Shown here piece by piece: positions 16,642-23,528 of a DNA stretch of 35,109 nt (position 1 is its first letter; each line of letters begins with the position of its first letter). The position numbers and the translations under genes are program-made. Below the pieces are notes generated by a model that was not told the origin of the DNA, made no database searches, and saw nothing but the letters and a program-made list of their open reading frames with translations. The DNA lies in assembly GCA_000174895.1 (NCBI GenBank), contig ACOK01000074.1, positions 1 through 35,109 on the forward strand, in the 5' to 3' direction. This DNA is from Ruminococcus flavefaciens FD-1. GTDB lineage: Bacteria > Bacillota > Clostridia > Oscillospirales > Ruminococcaceae.

Positions 16642-16847
16642 AGCTCCCACAGCCGAAACTGTGAGAGCCTTATTATTAACTATTCTATCGGCTCAGACAT
16701 ACACGTTTACACGGATGTCATGCCAAGTATGGAATTCACGCTTCTCGGACTTAGCTTTGAAGTACATCTCCGCATCGCCCTGAAGCAGCGTAAAATCGCC
16801 GATTTTGAGATAGTCGTGAATTACTTCTTTTCGTTGATAGCAGCCTG
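16642..16847 (-). repeat. Site B: second copy of the ppdK-end flank
   Basis: Collinear with 20301-20506 at a constant offset of 3659. From 16642 to 16829 I count 8 differences in 188 positions and no gaps. It includes a terminator hairpin (16643-16668, one mismatch) and a diverged ppdK end at 16818-16847. Read on the minus strand, that end would encode QAAINEKK-stop, a plausible PPDK tail from another host. The remaining gap 16848-16978 shows nothing I recognise. Confidence 0.85.
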
Positions 16848-16978
16848 TTAGTTAACCAAATACATCTCTCTGATATAAAAGTGTGTATTCTTTCCGTACT
16901 AGCAGTGAACTATGATACTACTATCAAAACAGAAATACTGGTTTATTCCTGGATGATAGATTATTAATGGTAAGCTTA

Positions 16979-17767
16979 TTAACAAAGATGCGACTCAAGA
17001 TAACGAATATACCATAATAATTGTCCAGCTAATTTAGCATTATTTTTAAGCAATGCGTGATCAAGTTCTTTTTTTATATATTCAATACAACCATTCAAAA
17101 GACTAAAAACCACAGATCCTTCCCGTTTGCCCTGGCACATATAATCAAGAAAATCCAAATAGAAACAGTAATCTTTTTCATCTTTTGTGAAGAAGTATTC
17201 TTCGGGTGATTTACCTAAATTATTCAAGAGTCCAATAAAACTATTGTCAGTAATTATTCTTGGATAAATTGCTTTTGAAGACTCAAGCTCATATGCTGTA
17301 ATTGGTGCCTGACCTAAAACGATATTTGTGTTTAAAAGTATTCCTTTATCTTTAGCAGCTTGATCAACTACAAATACCTTTCCGTATGTTATTCCACCAC
17401 GAAGTTTAAAGCAATCCCAGTCTATTTCACTCCAGTGTGATCCATCTTCATTAATATGAATCGTTGGAAGTCTATTCATCAACATAGTATAGGCCATATT
17501 TGCTAACTGACATACCAAATGATCTAAATATTGTTTTTCGCAAATAATGTACATACAATCTGAAAACATGGTAATATGTAGTTTGCCTTCTGCAAATGGC
17601 TGATTTGCTTGACCATTAAGAAGCGTTGTATACATTTTCAAATCCTTTGGTGTTGCAGCTTGTTTCATTCTATTTTTAATTCCCATAACATCTACAAAGG
17701 CTACTATTCTCTCCTGATAATTATCCGCATTTTCAAATGCTTTTGATGTTTCATACATAATATTCAT
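16979..17767 (-). CDS. Class III nucleotide cyclase-like protein
   Basis: A 262-residue soluble protein with the landmarks of a class III cyclase/palm fold: AFVDVMGIKN with D26, HITMFSDCMYII with D70, and KLRGGITYGKVF (R123, GGI). The two Asp occupy the positions of the cyclase metal-binding pair. PITAYELESSKAIYPRIITD completes a pattern I associate with uncharacterised stand-alone cyclase-like proteins. Whether it makes cAMP, cGMP or anything else is unknown; a degenerate, non-catalytic palm is possible. ATG 17767 has GAGAGGTG 7 bases upstream. It is the last gene of the element 2 operon, 46 bp after the 61-aa gene, so it may supply or sense a signal for the ATPase/RloB pair. That link is inference. 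Confidence 0.62.
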   Translation of the reverse strand: MNIMYETSKAFENADNYQERIVAFVDVMGIKNRMKQAATPKDLKMYTTLLNGQANQPFAEGKLHITMFSDCMYIICEKQYLDHLVCQLANMAYTMLMNRLPTIHINEDGSHWSEIDWDCFKLRGGITYGKVFVVDQAAKDKGILLNTNIVLGQAPITAYELESSKAIYPRIITDNSFIGLLNNLGKSPEEYFFTKDEKDYCFYLDFLDYMCQGKREGSVVFSLLNGCIEYIKKELDHALLKNNAKLAGQLLWYIRYLESHLC

Positions 17768-17813
17768 GATTATTCACCTCTCAAGATTTATAGCTATTTT
17801 TTCTCAATATTGT

Positions 17814-17999
17814 TCATAACCCTAAGTATTTGATCATCGATAACATATTCTCAATTCTGTCAGCCTGAGCGGCACAGGCATCTACACGTGCTTTTTGCTG
17901 TTCTTTCTGAATTGGATTCAGAAGGGGATTATTGTCTATCGCTTGTTTCATCATGTCTTTTATCATTTCATGCTGCATATGTTTTTCAATTTCGTTCAT
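17814..17999 (-). CDS. Small helical protein in the element 2 operon
   Basis: A 61-residue, highly charged, predicted all-helical protein (MQHEMIKDMMKQAIDN then IQKEQQKARVDACAAQADRI) with no membrane segment. I do not recognise a family. AAGGAG lies 10 bases before ATG 17999, and the RloB stop is only 6 bp upstream, so it is a true operon member. Its place between effector and cyclase-like genes would suit an adaptor or immunity role; this is a guess. Confidence 0.7.
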   Translation of the reverse strand: MNEIEKHMQHEMIKDMMKQAIDNNPLLNPIQKEQQKARVDACAAQADRIENMLSMIKYLGL

Positions 18000-18005
18000 G
18001 CAATA

Positions 18006-18656
18006 TCATCTCCTTGATATCTTCGATTTTATCTCTCCCACCAAACAATGCACGGTAGTACAAGGACACATTTCTGACGGCTTGTCCTTACCGATTGCTA
18101 TGTGCTCATTGTACTTCTGTTGAGCGAGTTTTACTGCCTGTCCTTCGTCACCGTAGCGATTAAGTTTTTCATAGATACCCTTATCCGACTTAGCATATTT
18201 CTGACCAGTAACTCTTTTGAAGGTCTGTGCAAAGCCGTTGCAACAAGCGACAGAATCCTGATATGTAGGCATAGCGCCGAAGTAAGCGTTGAACCATTCC
18301 TCGATACATGGATTAGTCCAGCCGACGTTAATGCCTTTATCCTCAGCTTGGCGAATTATCTCGTCAAAGTTCTTGACCTTATCACGATCAAAGATTATCC
18401 ATATCTCGCCGTACTGAGGATTGATGGAAGCAAGGTTTCTGGCTTCGTCAACGAGATTGTTGGATTTAGTCTTAATGACCTTGATGACCAATTTGCCTTG
18501 CAGTTCTTTAGGAATAGAGTCCCTGAGCCCATACATATAATTTTGTTCTGTTTCTTCTGTATCGGTTACTATAAAGTAATATCCAAGTTTAGGAACTCTT
18601 CTTTTGACCATCTGATCACGGTTTTTTCGCTTTCCGTTTCTTTCAACATGAGCCAT
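18006..18656 (-). CDS. RloB-like TOPRIM-type protein, module 2
   Basis: A 216-residue RloB-family protein. A basic N-terminus (KRKNRDQMVKRR) precedes YYFIVTDTEETEQNY (25-40, acidic TOPRIM motif), IWIIFDRDK (D90, D92: the DxD motif) and TNPCIEEWF (114-122), the family hallmark. Unlike module 1 it keeps a canonical DxD, so it is the better candidate for an active nuclease. ATG 18656 follows AGGGGGA, and the ATPase stop is 3 bp upstream. The two RloB proteins of this window are clearly different branches, so the modules were acquired separately instead of duplicated. Confidence 0.9.
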   Translation of the reverse strand: MAHVERNGKRKNRDQMVKRRVPKLGYYFIVTDTEETEQNYMYGLRDSIPKELQGKLVIKVIKTKSNNLVDEARNLASINPQYGEIWIIFDRDKVKNFDEIIRQAEDKGINVGWTNPCIEEWFNAYFGAMPTYQDSVACCNGFAQTFKRVTGQKYAKSDKGIYEKLNRYGDEGQAVKLAQQKYNEHIAIGKDKPSEMCPCTTVHCLVGEIKSKISRR

Positions 18657-18659
18657 ACT

Positions 18660-19928
18660 TTATTCCCCCTTGAACATATCAAAATGCTTCAGAGTCGGTA
18701 TTGCCCCGTACTTGCCCAACAGATAGTTCTTCTCGTAATTCTCATCCTTGCGAATCTTAACGCCGTCTTCATCTACAAAATCAGCCAATGAGAAAAGATA
18801 TGATATTCCGTTTGAATCCTTTTCTGTAAACCAGATCTCATCTCTTCTGAGGATATTACCGTTAAGCTGCCATGAGTCATGAGATGTAAAAATCAGCTGA
18901 GCGTGATTAGTATTGATCTCAGGATCAAGGAACGTAATAACAAATGCTCTTACAAGAAGGGGATGAAGTCTGGCATTAAGCTCGTCAATAAAGAAAACTC
19001 CACCCGTTGACAGCACATCCTGTAACATAGGATATAACGCAAACATCTTAAGCGTTCCTGCCGATTCATGCTGAAGGGGGATAGATGTTGTCTGATCGGA
19101 ATCTATCATTTTGTGAACTGCGTCAATTCTGAACTGCTTATCTGCATCATCGACTTCAGACTTGATAACTTCAACGTTAAAACCAATTATTGACGGATCA
19201 AATGATGAAAAGTAGTCAACGACCTTCTGCTGAACCTTTTTATCTTCTTCAAATCCTTCCGGGATAAGCTGAGATAAGAAAAAGTTCTCGATTGGTCTGC
19301 CAAAATCTGCAAAATCATTATGCACAAACCAATCCCTTATAAACTTAAGCTTTGCTATTTTGAGCTTAGCACCAAGTGAGACAACGAGGGTTTCCTTTTC
19401 TAATGCGATAATTAAGTTCTCCCTACTTTTTGCAGGAATACCAGCAAAATCAAACTCTTCTCCATTACGATAGAAAATACGCTTGAAATCACCTCTCGAT
19501 GACTTAGACTTATAGTTTAGCCATTCCTCACATACGCCATTACTATCGACTGTGAATCCATAATTGTAAGTCTTTGCACCATTTTCTTCTGAGTCTATAA
19601 AATAAACTTCAAATGATGATTCGGCATTTTTGCTGGTACTATCAAATAAAAATGGGGTTGGCTTGAAAAACTTTGATTTTTTCTTTGAATCAGATTCATC
19701 GCCATAATCAAGTGAGTTTATAACATATGTTGACATATATCTGAAAGCTTCCTGAACATTTGACTTTCCGCTTGCATTCGCACCAAATATAGCTGCAACA
19801 GGCAATACCTTTTCATTTGCAATAGAAACAACATGGTTATTAAATTCAGAAATTTTTGTTGCCGATAAATCTAATATTGTATCATCCCTAAATGATTTGA
19901 AATTCTTAAAATTGAACTGTAATAACAT
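18660..19928 (-). CDS. AAA/ABC-type ATPase, module 2
   Basis: A 422-residue ATPase of the AAA_15/AAA_21 class and first gene of the element 2 operon. Walker A GANASGKS is at 49-56, Walker B GGVFFIDELNARLHP lies near 320, and QLIFTSHDSWQL carries the switch His. ATG 19928 has AAGGAGG 9 bases upstream; the longer open frame before it overlaps the promoter. As in AbiL/PARIS-type pairs, it probably senses infection and controls the RloB effector encoded 3 bp downstream (inference from family context). Base composition of this operon is more AT-rich than ppdK beside it, consistent with transfer. Confidence 0.9.
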   Translation of the reverse strand: MLLQFNFKNFKSFRDDTILDLSATKISEFNNHVVSIANEKVLPVAAIFGANASGKSNVQEAFRYMSTYVINSLDYGDESDSKKKSKFFKPTPFLFDSTSKNAESSFEVYFIDSEENGAKTYNYGFTVDSNGVCEEWLNYKSKSSRGDFKRIFYRNGEEFDFAGIPAKSRENLIIALEKETLVVSLGAKLKIAKLKFIRDWFVHNDFADFGRPIENFFLSQLIPEGFEEDKKVQQKVVDYFSSFDPSIIGFNVEVIKSEVDDADKQFRIDAVHKMIDSDQTTSIPLQHESAGTLKMFALYPMLQDVLSTGGVFFIDELNARLHPLLVRAFVITFLDPEINTNHAQLIFTSHDSWQLNGNILRRDEIWFTEKDSNGISYLFSLADFVDEDGVKIRKDENYEKNYLLGKYGAIPTLKHFDMFKGE

Positions 19929-19962
19929 AATGTAAAGCCTCCTTATTTTCTCCTTACTATAT

Positions 19963-19990
19963 ATTATACACAAAAAACCAAAAATGTCAA
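19963..19990 (-). promoter_or_regulatory. Promoter of the element 2 defence-type operon
   Basis: Minus strand: TTGACA (19985-19990), 16-bp spacer, TATAAT (19963-19968). Both boxes are perfect, so the operon is probably constitutive unless a repressor acts. Confidence 0.85.
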
Positions 19991-20038
19991 CATCTAATTG
20001 AGGAAAAATCTCATTTAGGTGCATTTTATGCTTGCATA

Positions 20039-20074
20039 TTAAAAAAATCCTCATAGAAATAACCTATGAGGATT
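20039..20074 (-). terminator. Terminator of the tiny unit upstream of the operon
   Basis: 11-bp stem AATCCTCATAG (20046-20056) / CTATGAGGATT (20064-20074), 7-base loop, followed on the minus strand by a run of T. It ends transcription coming from the promoter at 20198-20227. Confidence 0.85.
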
Positions 20075-20116
20075 TTGGCTTATTACGTTTTACCAATAAA
20101 TAATAGAAAATTACTA

Positions 20117-20164
20117 TCATACTCCTACCATTGATATTTTCTCTTTATGGATATCGCTTATCAT
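20117..20164 (-). CDS. Possible 15-residue peptide
   Basis: ATG 20164 follows AAGGTGGTGGGCAG, a fair ribosome site. The frame encodes MISDIHKEKISMVGV and stops. It lies in a complete unit with promoter, operator-like repeats and terminator, about 150 bases long, so the product could be a small RNA, a leader peptide or the scar of a deleted gene. The peptide has no hydrophobic segment of a type I toxin. Confidence 0.3.
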   Translation of the reverse strand: MISDIHKEKISMVGV

Positions 20165-20179
20165 CTGCCCACCACCTTA

Positions 20180-20240
20180 TTTAACATCGTTTTTATCATT
20201 ATAACATTTCTTATGTTAAATTGCCAATTTCAATGTTAAA
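20180..20240 (-). promoter_or_regulatory. Promoter with four TTTAACAT half-sites
   Basis: Minus strand: TTGGCA (20222-20227), 18-bp spacer, TATAAT (20198-20203). Half-sites lie at 20180-20187 and 20202-20207 in one orientation and at 20213-20220 and 20233-20240 in the other, framing both promoter boxes. This looks like a multi-site repressor target. Confidence 0.7.
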
Positions 20241-20294
20241 TAAAATCGCTCAAAAATGTATTAAGATATCTGAATTTCTAAATCATTGAAATAC

Positions 20295-20327
20295 GAAAAA
20301 AGCTCTCACAGCCGAAACTGTGAGAGC
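20295..20327 (-). terminator. Terminator now serving ppdK (site C side)
   Basis: 10-bp stem GCTCTCACAG (20302-20311) / CTGTGAGAGC (20318-20327), loop CCGAAA, with seven T following on the minus strand. It lies 150 bp past ppdK and belongs to the element flank. Its inner stem and loop equal those of the terminator at 9796-9828. Confidence 0.85.
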
Positions 20328-20512
20328 CTTATTATTAACTATTCTATCGGCTCAGACATACACGTTTACACGGATGTCACGCCAATTATGAAATTCACGC
20401 TTCTCGGACTTAGCTTTGAAGTACATCTCCGAATCGCCCTGAAACAGCGTAAAATCTCCGATTTTGAGATAGTCTTGAATTACTTCTTGTCAGCGATTGC
20501 AGCCTGAGCAGC
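20301..20512 (-). repeat. Site C: ppdK end and element flank
   Basis: Bases 20477-20512 are the end of the real ppdK gene and equal site A exactly. Bases 20301-20476 are the flank shared with site B (about 95% identical, no gaps). This is the near junction of the integrated material. Apart from the small unit at 20039-20240, the gap 20055-20479 holds only this repeat. Confidence 0.88.
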
Positions 20513-23107
20513 AGCCAGACGAGCGATCGGAACACGGAAAGGTGAGCAAGATACATAGTCAAGACCGATCTTGTGGCAGAACTCTACAGATGTAGGATCG
20601 CCGCCGTGCTCGCCGCAGATACCGCAGTGGAGCTTAGGATTTACAGGCTTACCGAGCTTGATAGCCATTTCCATGAGCTTGCCGACACCGGCCTGATCGA
20701 GCTTAGCGAATGGATCGTTCTCGAAGATCTTCTTGTCGTAGTAAGCGCCGAGGAACTTACCAGCATCGTCTCTTGAGAAGCCGTATGTCATCTGAGTAAG
20801 GTCGTTAGTACCGAAGCAGAAGAAGTCAGCGTTTGCAGCGATCTCGTCAGCTGTAAGAGCAGCTCTTGGGATCTCGATCATTGTACCAACTTCGTACTCG
20901 AGGTTAGCGCCAGCTTCCTTGATAACAGCGTCAGCAGTCTCAACAACAACCTTCTTAACGTACTTGAGCTCCTTAACATCGCCAACGAGTGGGATCATGA
21001 TCTCAGGCTTAACGTTCCAGTCAGCGTGCTTCTTCTTAACATTGATTGCAGCCTTGATAACAGCCTTTGTCTGCATTGCAGCGATCTCAGGATATGTTAC
21101 AGCAAGACGGCATCCACGGTGACCCATCATTGGGTTGAATTCGTGGAGTGAAGCGATGATGTTCTTGATATCAGCAACTGACTTGCCCTGAGCCTTAGCG
21201 AGAGCCTCGATGTCAGCTTCCTCTGTAGGAACGAATTCGTGGAGAGGAGGATCCAGGAATCTGATAGTAACAGGGTTACCCTCGAGTGCCTCATAGAGAG
21301 CCTCGAAGTCGCTCTGCTGCATTGGTTCGATCTTAGCAAGAGCAGCCTCTCTTCCTTCAACAGTATCAGAGCAGATCATCTCTCTGAAAGCAGCGATTCT
21401 GTCTGCCTCGAAGAACATATGCTCTGTACGGCAGAGACCGATACCCTCAGCGCCGAGCTCTCTTGCCTTCTTAGCGTCAGCAGGAGTATCAGCGTTTGTA
21501 CGAACCTTGAGAGTTCTGTACTTATCAGCCCAGTTCATGATTCTCTCGAACTCACCAGCGATCTGAGCGTCAACAGTATCAATGATACCATCGTAGATGT
21601 TACCTGTTGTACCGTCGATTGAGATGTAGTCGCCTTCCTTGAAGGTCTTTCCGCCGAGTTCAAACTTCTTGTTAGCTTCATCCATCTTGATGTCGCCGCA
21701 GCCTGAAACGCAGCACTCACCCATACCACGAGCAACAACAGCAGCGTGAGATGTCATACCGCCACGAACTGTCAGGATACCCTGAGCAGCCTTCATACCT
21801 GTGATATCCTCAGGTGATGTCTCGAGACGAACGAGAACTACCTTCTCGCCTTTTTCTGCCCATGCAACAGCGTCGTCAGCTGTGAATACGATCTTACCGC
21901 AAGCAGCACCGGGTGAAGCACCGAGACCCTTGCCGATAGGAGTAGCAGCCTTGAGAGCCTTAGCATCGAACTGTGGGTGGAGAAGTGTATCGAGGTTTCT
22001 TGGGTCGATCATTGCAACAGCTTCCTGCTCTGTCTTCATGCCCTCATCAACGAGGTCACAAGCGATCTTGAGAGCAGCCTGTGCAGTTCTCTTACCGTTT
22101 CTTGTCTGGAGCATATAGAGCTTCTTGTTTTCAACAGTGAACTCCATATCCTGCATATCGTGATAGTGATTTTCGAGAGTCTGGCAAACTTCCTGGAACT
22201 GCTTGAAAGCCTCTGGGAATGTATCAGCCATCTGCTGGATAGGCATAGGAGTACGAACGCCTGCAACAACGTCTTCGCCCTGTGCGTTTGTCAGGAACTC
22301 ACCCATGAGCTTCTTTTCACCTGTAGCAGGGTCACGAGTAAATGCAACACCTGTACCGCAGTCATCACCCATGTTACCGAAAGCCATTGACTGTACGTTA
22401 ACAGCAGTACCCCAAGAGAATGGGATATCGTTATCTCTTCTGTAAACGTTAGCTCTTGGGTTATCCCATGAACGGAATACAGCCTTGATAGCGCCCATGA
22501 GCTGCTCCTTAGGATCGTCAGGGAAGTCTACGCCGATCTTAGCCTTGTATTCAGCCTTGAACTGGCCAGCGAGTGTCTTGAGGTCGTCAGCTGTAAGCTC
22601 AACGTCCTGAGTAACGCCCTTTTCTTCCTTCATCTTGTCGATAAGCTCTTCAAAGTACTTCTTACCAACTTCCATAACTACGTCAGAATACATCTGGATG
22701 AATCTTCTGTAGCAGTCCCAAGCCCATCTTGGGTTATTTGACTTTTCAGCGATTGTATTAACAACTGTCTCGTTGAGACCGAGGTTAAGGATTGTATCCA
22801 TCATACCAGGCATTGAAGCTCTTGCGCCTGAACGAACAGAAACGAGGAGAGGGTTCTCCTTGTCGCCGAACTTCTTGCCGGTGATTCCTTCCATTTTTAC
22901 GATATACTCGTTGATCTCAGCCTGGATCTCATCTGAGATACCGCCGTCCTCGTAGTACTGAGTACAAGCCTCAGTTGTGATAGTGAAGCCCTGAGGAACA
23001 GGGAGACCGATGTTTGTCATCTCAGCCAGGTTTGCACCCTTACCGCCGAGAAGCTCTCTCATGTTGGCATTACCTTCTGAGAAAAGGTAACAATACTTAT
23101 TTGCCAT
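20480..23107 (-). CDS. ppdK: Pyruvate, phosphate dikinase
   Basis: An 875-residue PPDK, full length for the family. It interconverts pyruvate + ATP + Pi and phosphoenolpyruvate + AMP + PPi in the cytoplasm; in anaerobic Clostridia it usually serves glycolysis and saves ATP equivalents. The nucleotide-binding N-terminal domain contains VSVRSGARASMPGMMDT; the phospho-histidine is H454 in GGMTSHAAVVARG; the C-terminal barrel has FCFGTNDLTQMTYGF and catalytic C831 in GICGEHGGDP. ATG 23107 has GGAGG 9 bases upstream. Codon use is strongly biased, as in a highly expressed gene. Its last codons are the integration target of the elements downstream, yet the reading frame is restored intact. Confidence 0.98.
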   Translation of the reverse strand: MANKYCYLFSEGNANMRELLGGKGANLAEMTNIGLPVPQGFTITTEACTQYYEDGGISDEIQAEINEYIVKMEGITGKKFGDKENPLLVSVRSGARASMPGMMDTILNLGLNETVVNTIAEKSNNPRWAWDCYRRFIQMYSDVVMEVGKKYFEELIDKMKEEKGVTQDVELTADDLKTLAGQFKAEYKAKIGVDFPDDPKEQLMGAIKAVFRSWDNPRANVYRRDNDIPFSWGTAVNVQSMAFGNMGDDCGTGVAFTRDPATGEKKLMGEFLTNAQGEDVVAGVRTPMPIQQMADTFPEAFKQFQEVCQTLENHYHDMQDMEFTVENKKLYMLQTRNGKRTAQAALKIACDLVDEGMKTEQEAVAMIDPRNLDTLLHPQFDAKALKAATPIGKGLGASPGAACGKIVFTADDAVAWAEKGEKVVLVRLETSPEDITGMKAAQGILTVRGGMTSHAAVVARGMGECCVSGCGDIKMDEANKKFELGGKTFKEGDYISIDGTTGNIYDGIIDTVDAQIAGEFERIMNWADKYRTLKVRTNADTPADAKKARELGAEGIGLCRTEHMFFEADRIAAFREMICSDTVEGREAALAKIEPMQQSDFEALYEALEGNPVTIRFLDPPLHEFVPTEEADIEALAKAQGKSVADIKNIIASLHEFNPMMGHRGCRLAVTYPEIAAMQTKAVIKAAINVKKKHADWNVKPEIMIPLVGDVKELKYVKKVVVETADAVIKEAGANLEYEVGTMIEIPRAALTADEIAANADFFCFGTNDLTQMTYGFSRDDAGKFLGAYYDKKIFENDPFAKLDQAGVGKLMEMAIKLGKPVNPKLHCGICGEHGGDPTSVEFCHKIGLDYVSCSPFRVPIARLAAAQAAIADKK

Positions 23108-23177
23108 TGGTGTATACCTCCATTTTTAACATTACCGAACAGCAGTCCACATGGACATACTATTCCAGTTATCTATT

Positions 23178-23207
23178 ATTATACCATAACTTGCAAAGAA
23201 AAGCCAT
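23178..23207 (-). promoter_or_regulatory. Extended -10 promoter of ppdK
   Basis: Minus strand TATAAT (23178-23183) preceded by TGG, making an extended -10. The -35 (TGGCTT at 17 bp) is poor. The leader of about 65 bases holds the small palindrome GTCCACATGGAC. Confidence 0.65.
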
Positions 23208-23351
23208 ATAGAATCTGGTAAAATTATCCTGTTGAAAAACGTTTATTTTATACAAAAATATTGGACGAATTATAAATTCAGAAAAAAAGACTTGCATTTA
23301 TTGTTAAAGTATGTAAAAATAAATTATGTATCAGCTGTCAGCCGTAATATA

Positions 23352-23514
23352 AGAACCTGTCCACATAGGGATTCATGCACGTCTTTTCGTCAAATTTTGC
23401 CGGTGACTGCGTTAAAAATCCTTGAAAGGCGACAGCCCGTCAGCGGATTTTTGCCTTGTCACCGACAAAATTATGCCTGAAAATCCGCACATTCACCCTA
23501 TGTGAACAGGTTCT
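23352..23514. mobile_element. MITE-like 163-bp palindromic element
   Basis: Terminal inverted repeats AGAACCTGTCCACATAGGG (left) and CCCTATGTGAACAGGTTCT (right) differ at one position. The pairing continues inward (AAATTTTG, CGGTGAC and AAAAATCC with their complements), so the whole element folds into one long hairpin. It encodes no protein. No clear target duplication is visible. It ends just 5 bases before the ribosome site of the esterase gene. Apart from the ppdK promoter and a weak TTGCAT-16-TAAAAA near 23292, the rest of 23108-23528 shows nothing. Confidence 0.8.
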
Positions 23515-23528
23515 AAAAAGGAGCAAAA

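Larger units (their letters stand above)
9882..16829. mobile_element. Integrative element 1 in the ppdK 3' end
   Basis: Bounded by ppdK-end copy A and the diverged copy B. In order from A it holds a serine recombinase, a 71-aa protein, an ATPase/RloB module, dndB and dndA fragments, an ATPase pseudogene, a repeat-rich control region and the 188-bp shared end. Boundaries come from the repeats; the recombinase gives the mechanism. No conjugation or replication genes are seen, so it is an integrative genomic island, not a full ICE. Confidence 0.75.
16818..20512. mobile_element. Element 2: recombinase-less cargo unit at ppdK
   Basis: The unit between copies B and C has an exact period of 3659 bp. 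It contains the four-gene ATPase/RloB/small/cyclase-like operon, a tiny transcription unit and the shared end flank, but no recombinase. It is either a decayed island or a non-autonomous unit moved by the element 1 enzyme in trans. Layout is seen directly; mobility is inference. Confidence 0.68.

Noticed and set aside
20286..20507. Plus-strand open frame across site C
   Set aside because: It runs through a terminator hairpin and the ppdK stop region and has no ribosome site; it is a by-product of the repeat.
9882..20512. A tRNA gene as integration target
   Set aside because: No tRNA-like cloverleaf was seen at any junction; the repeated bases are the coding end of ppdK.
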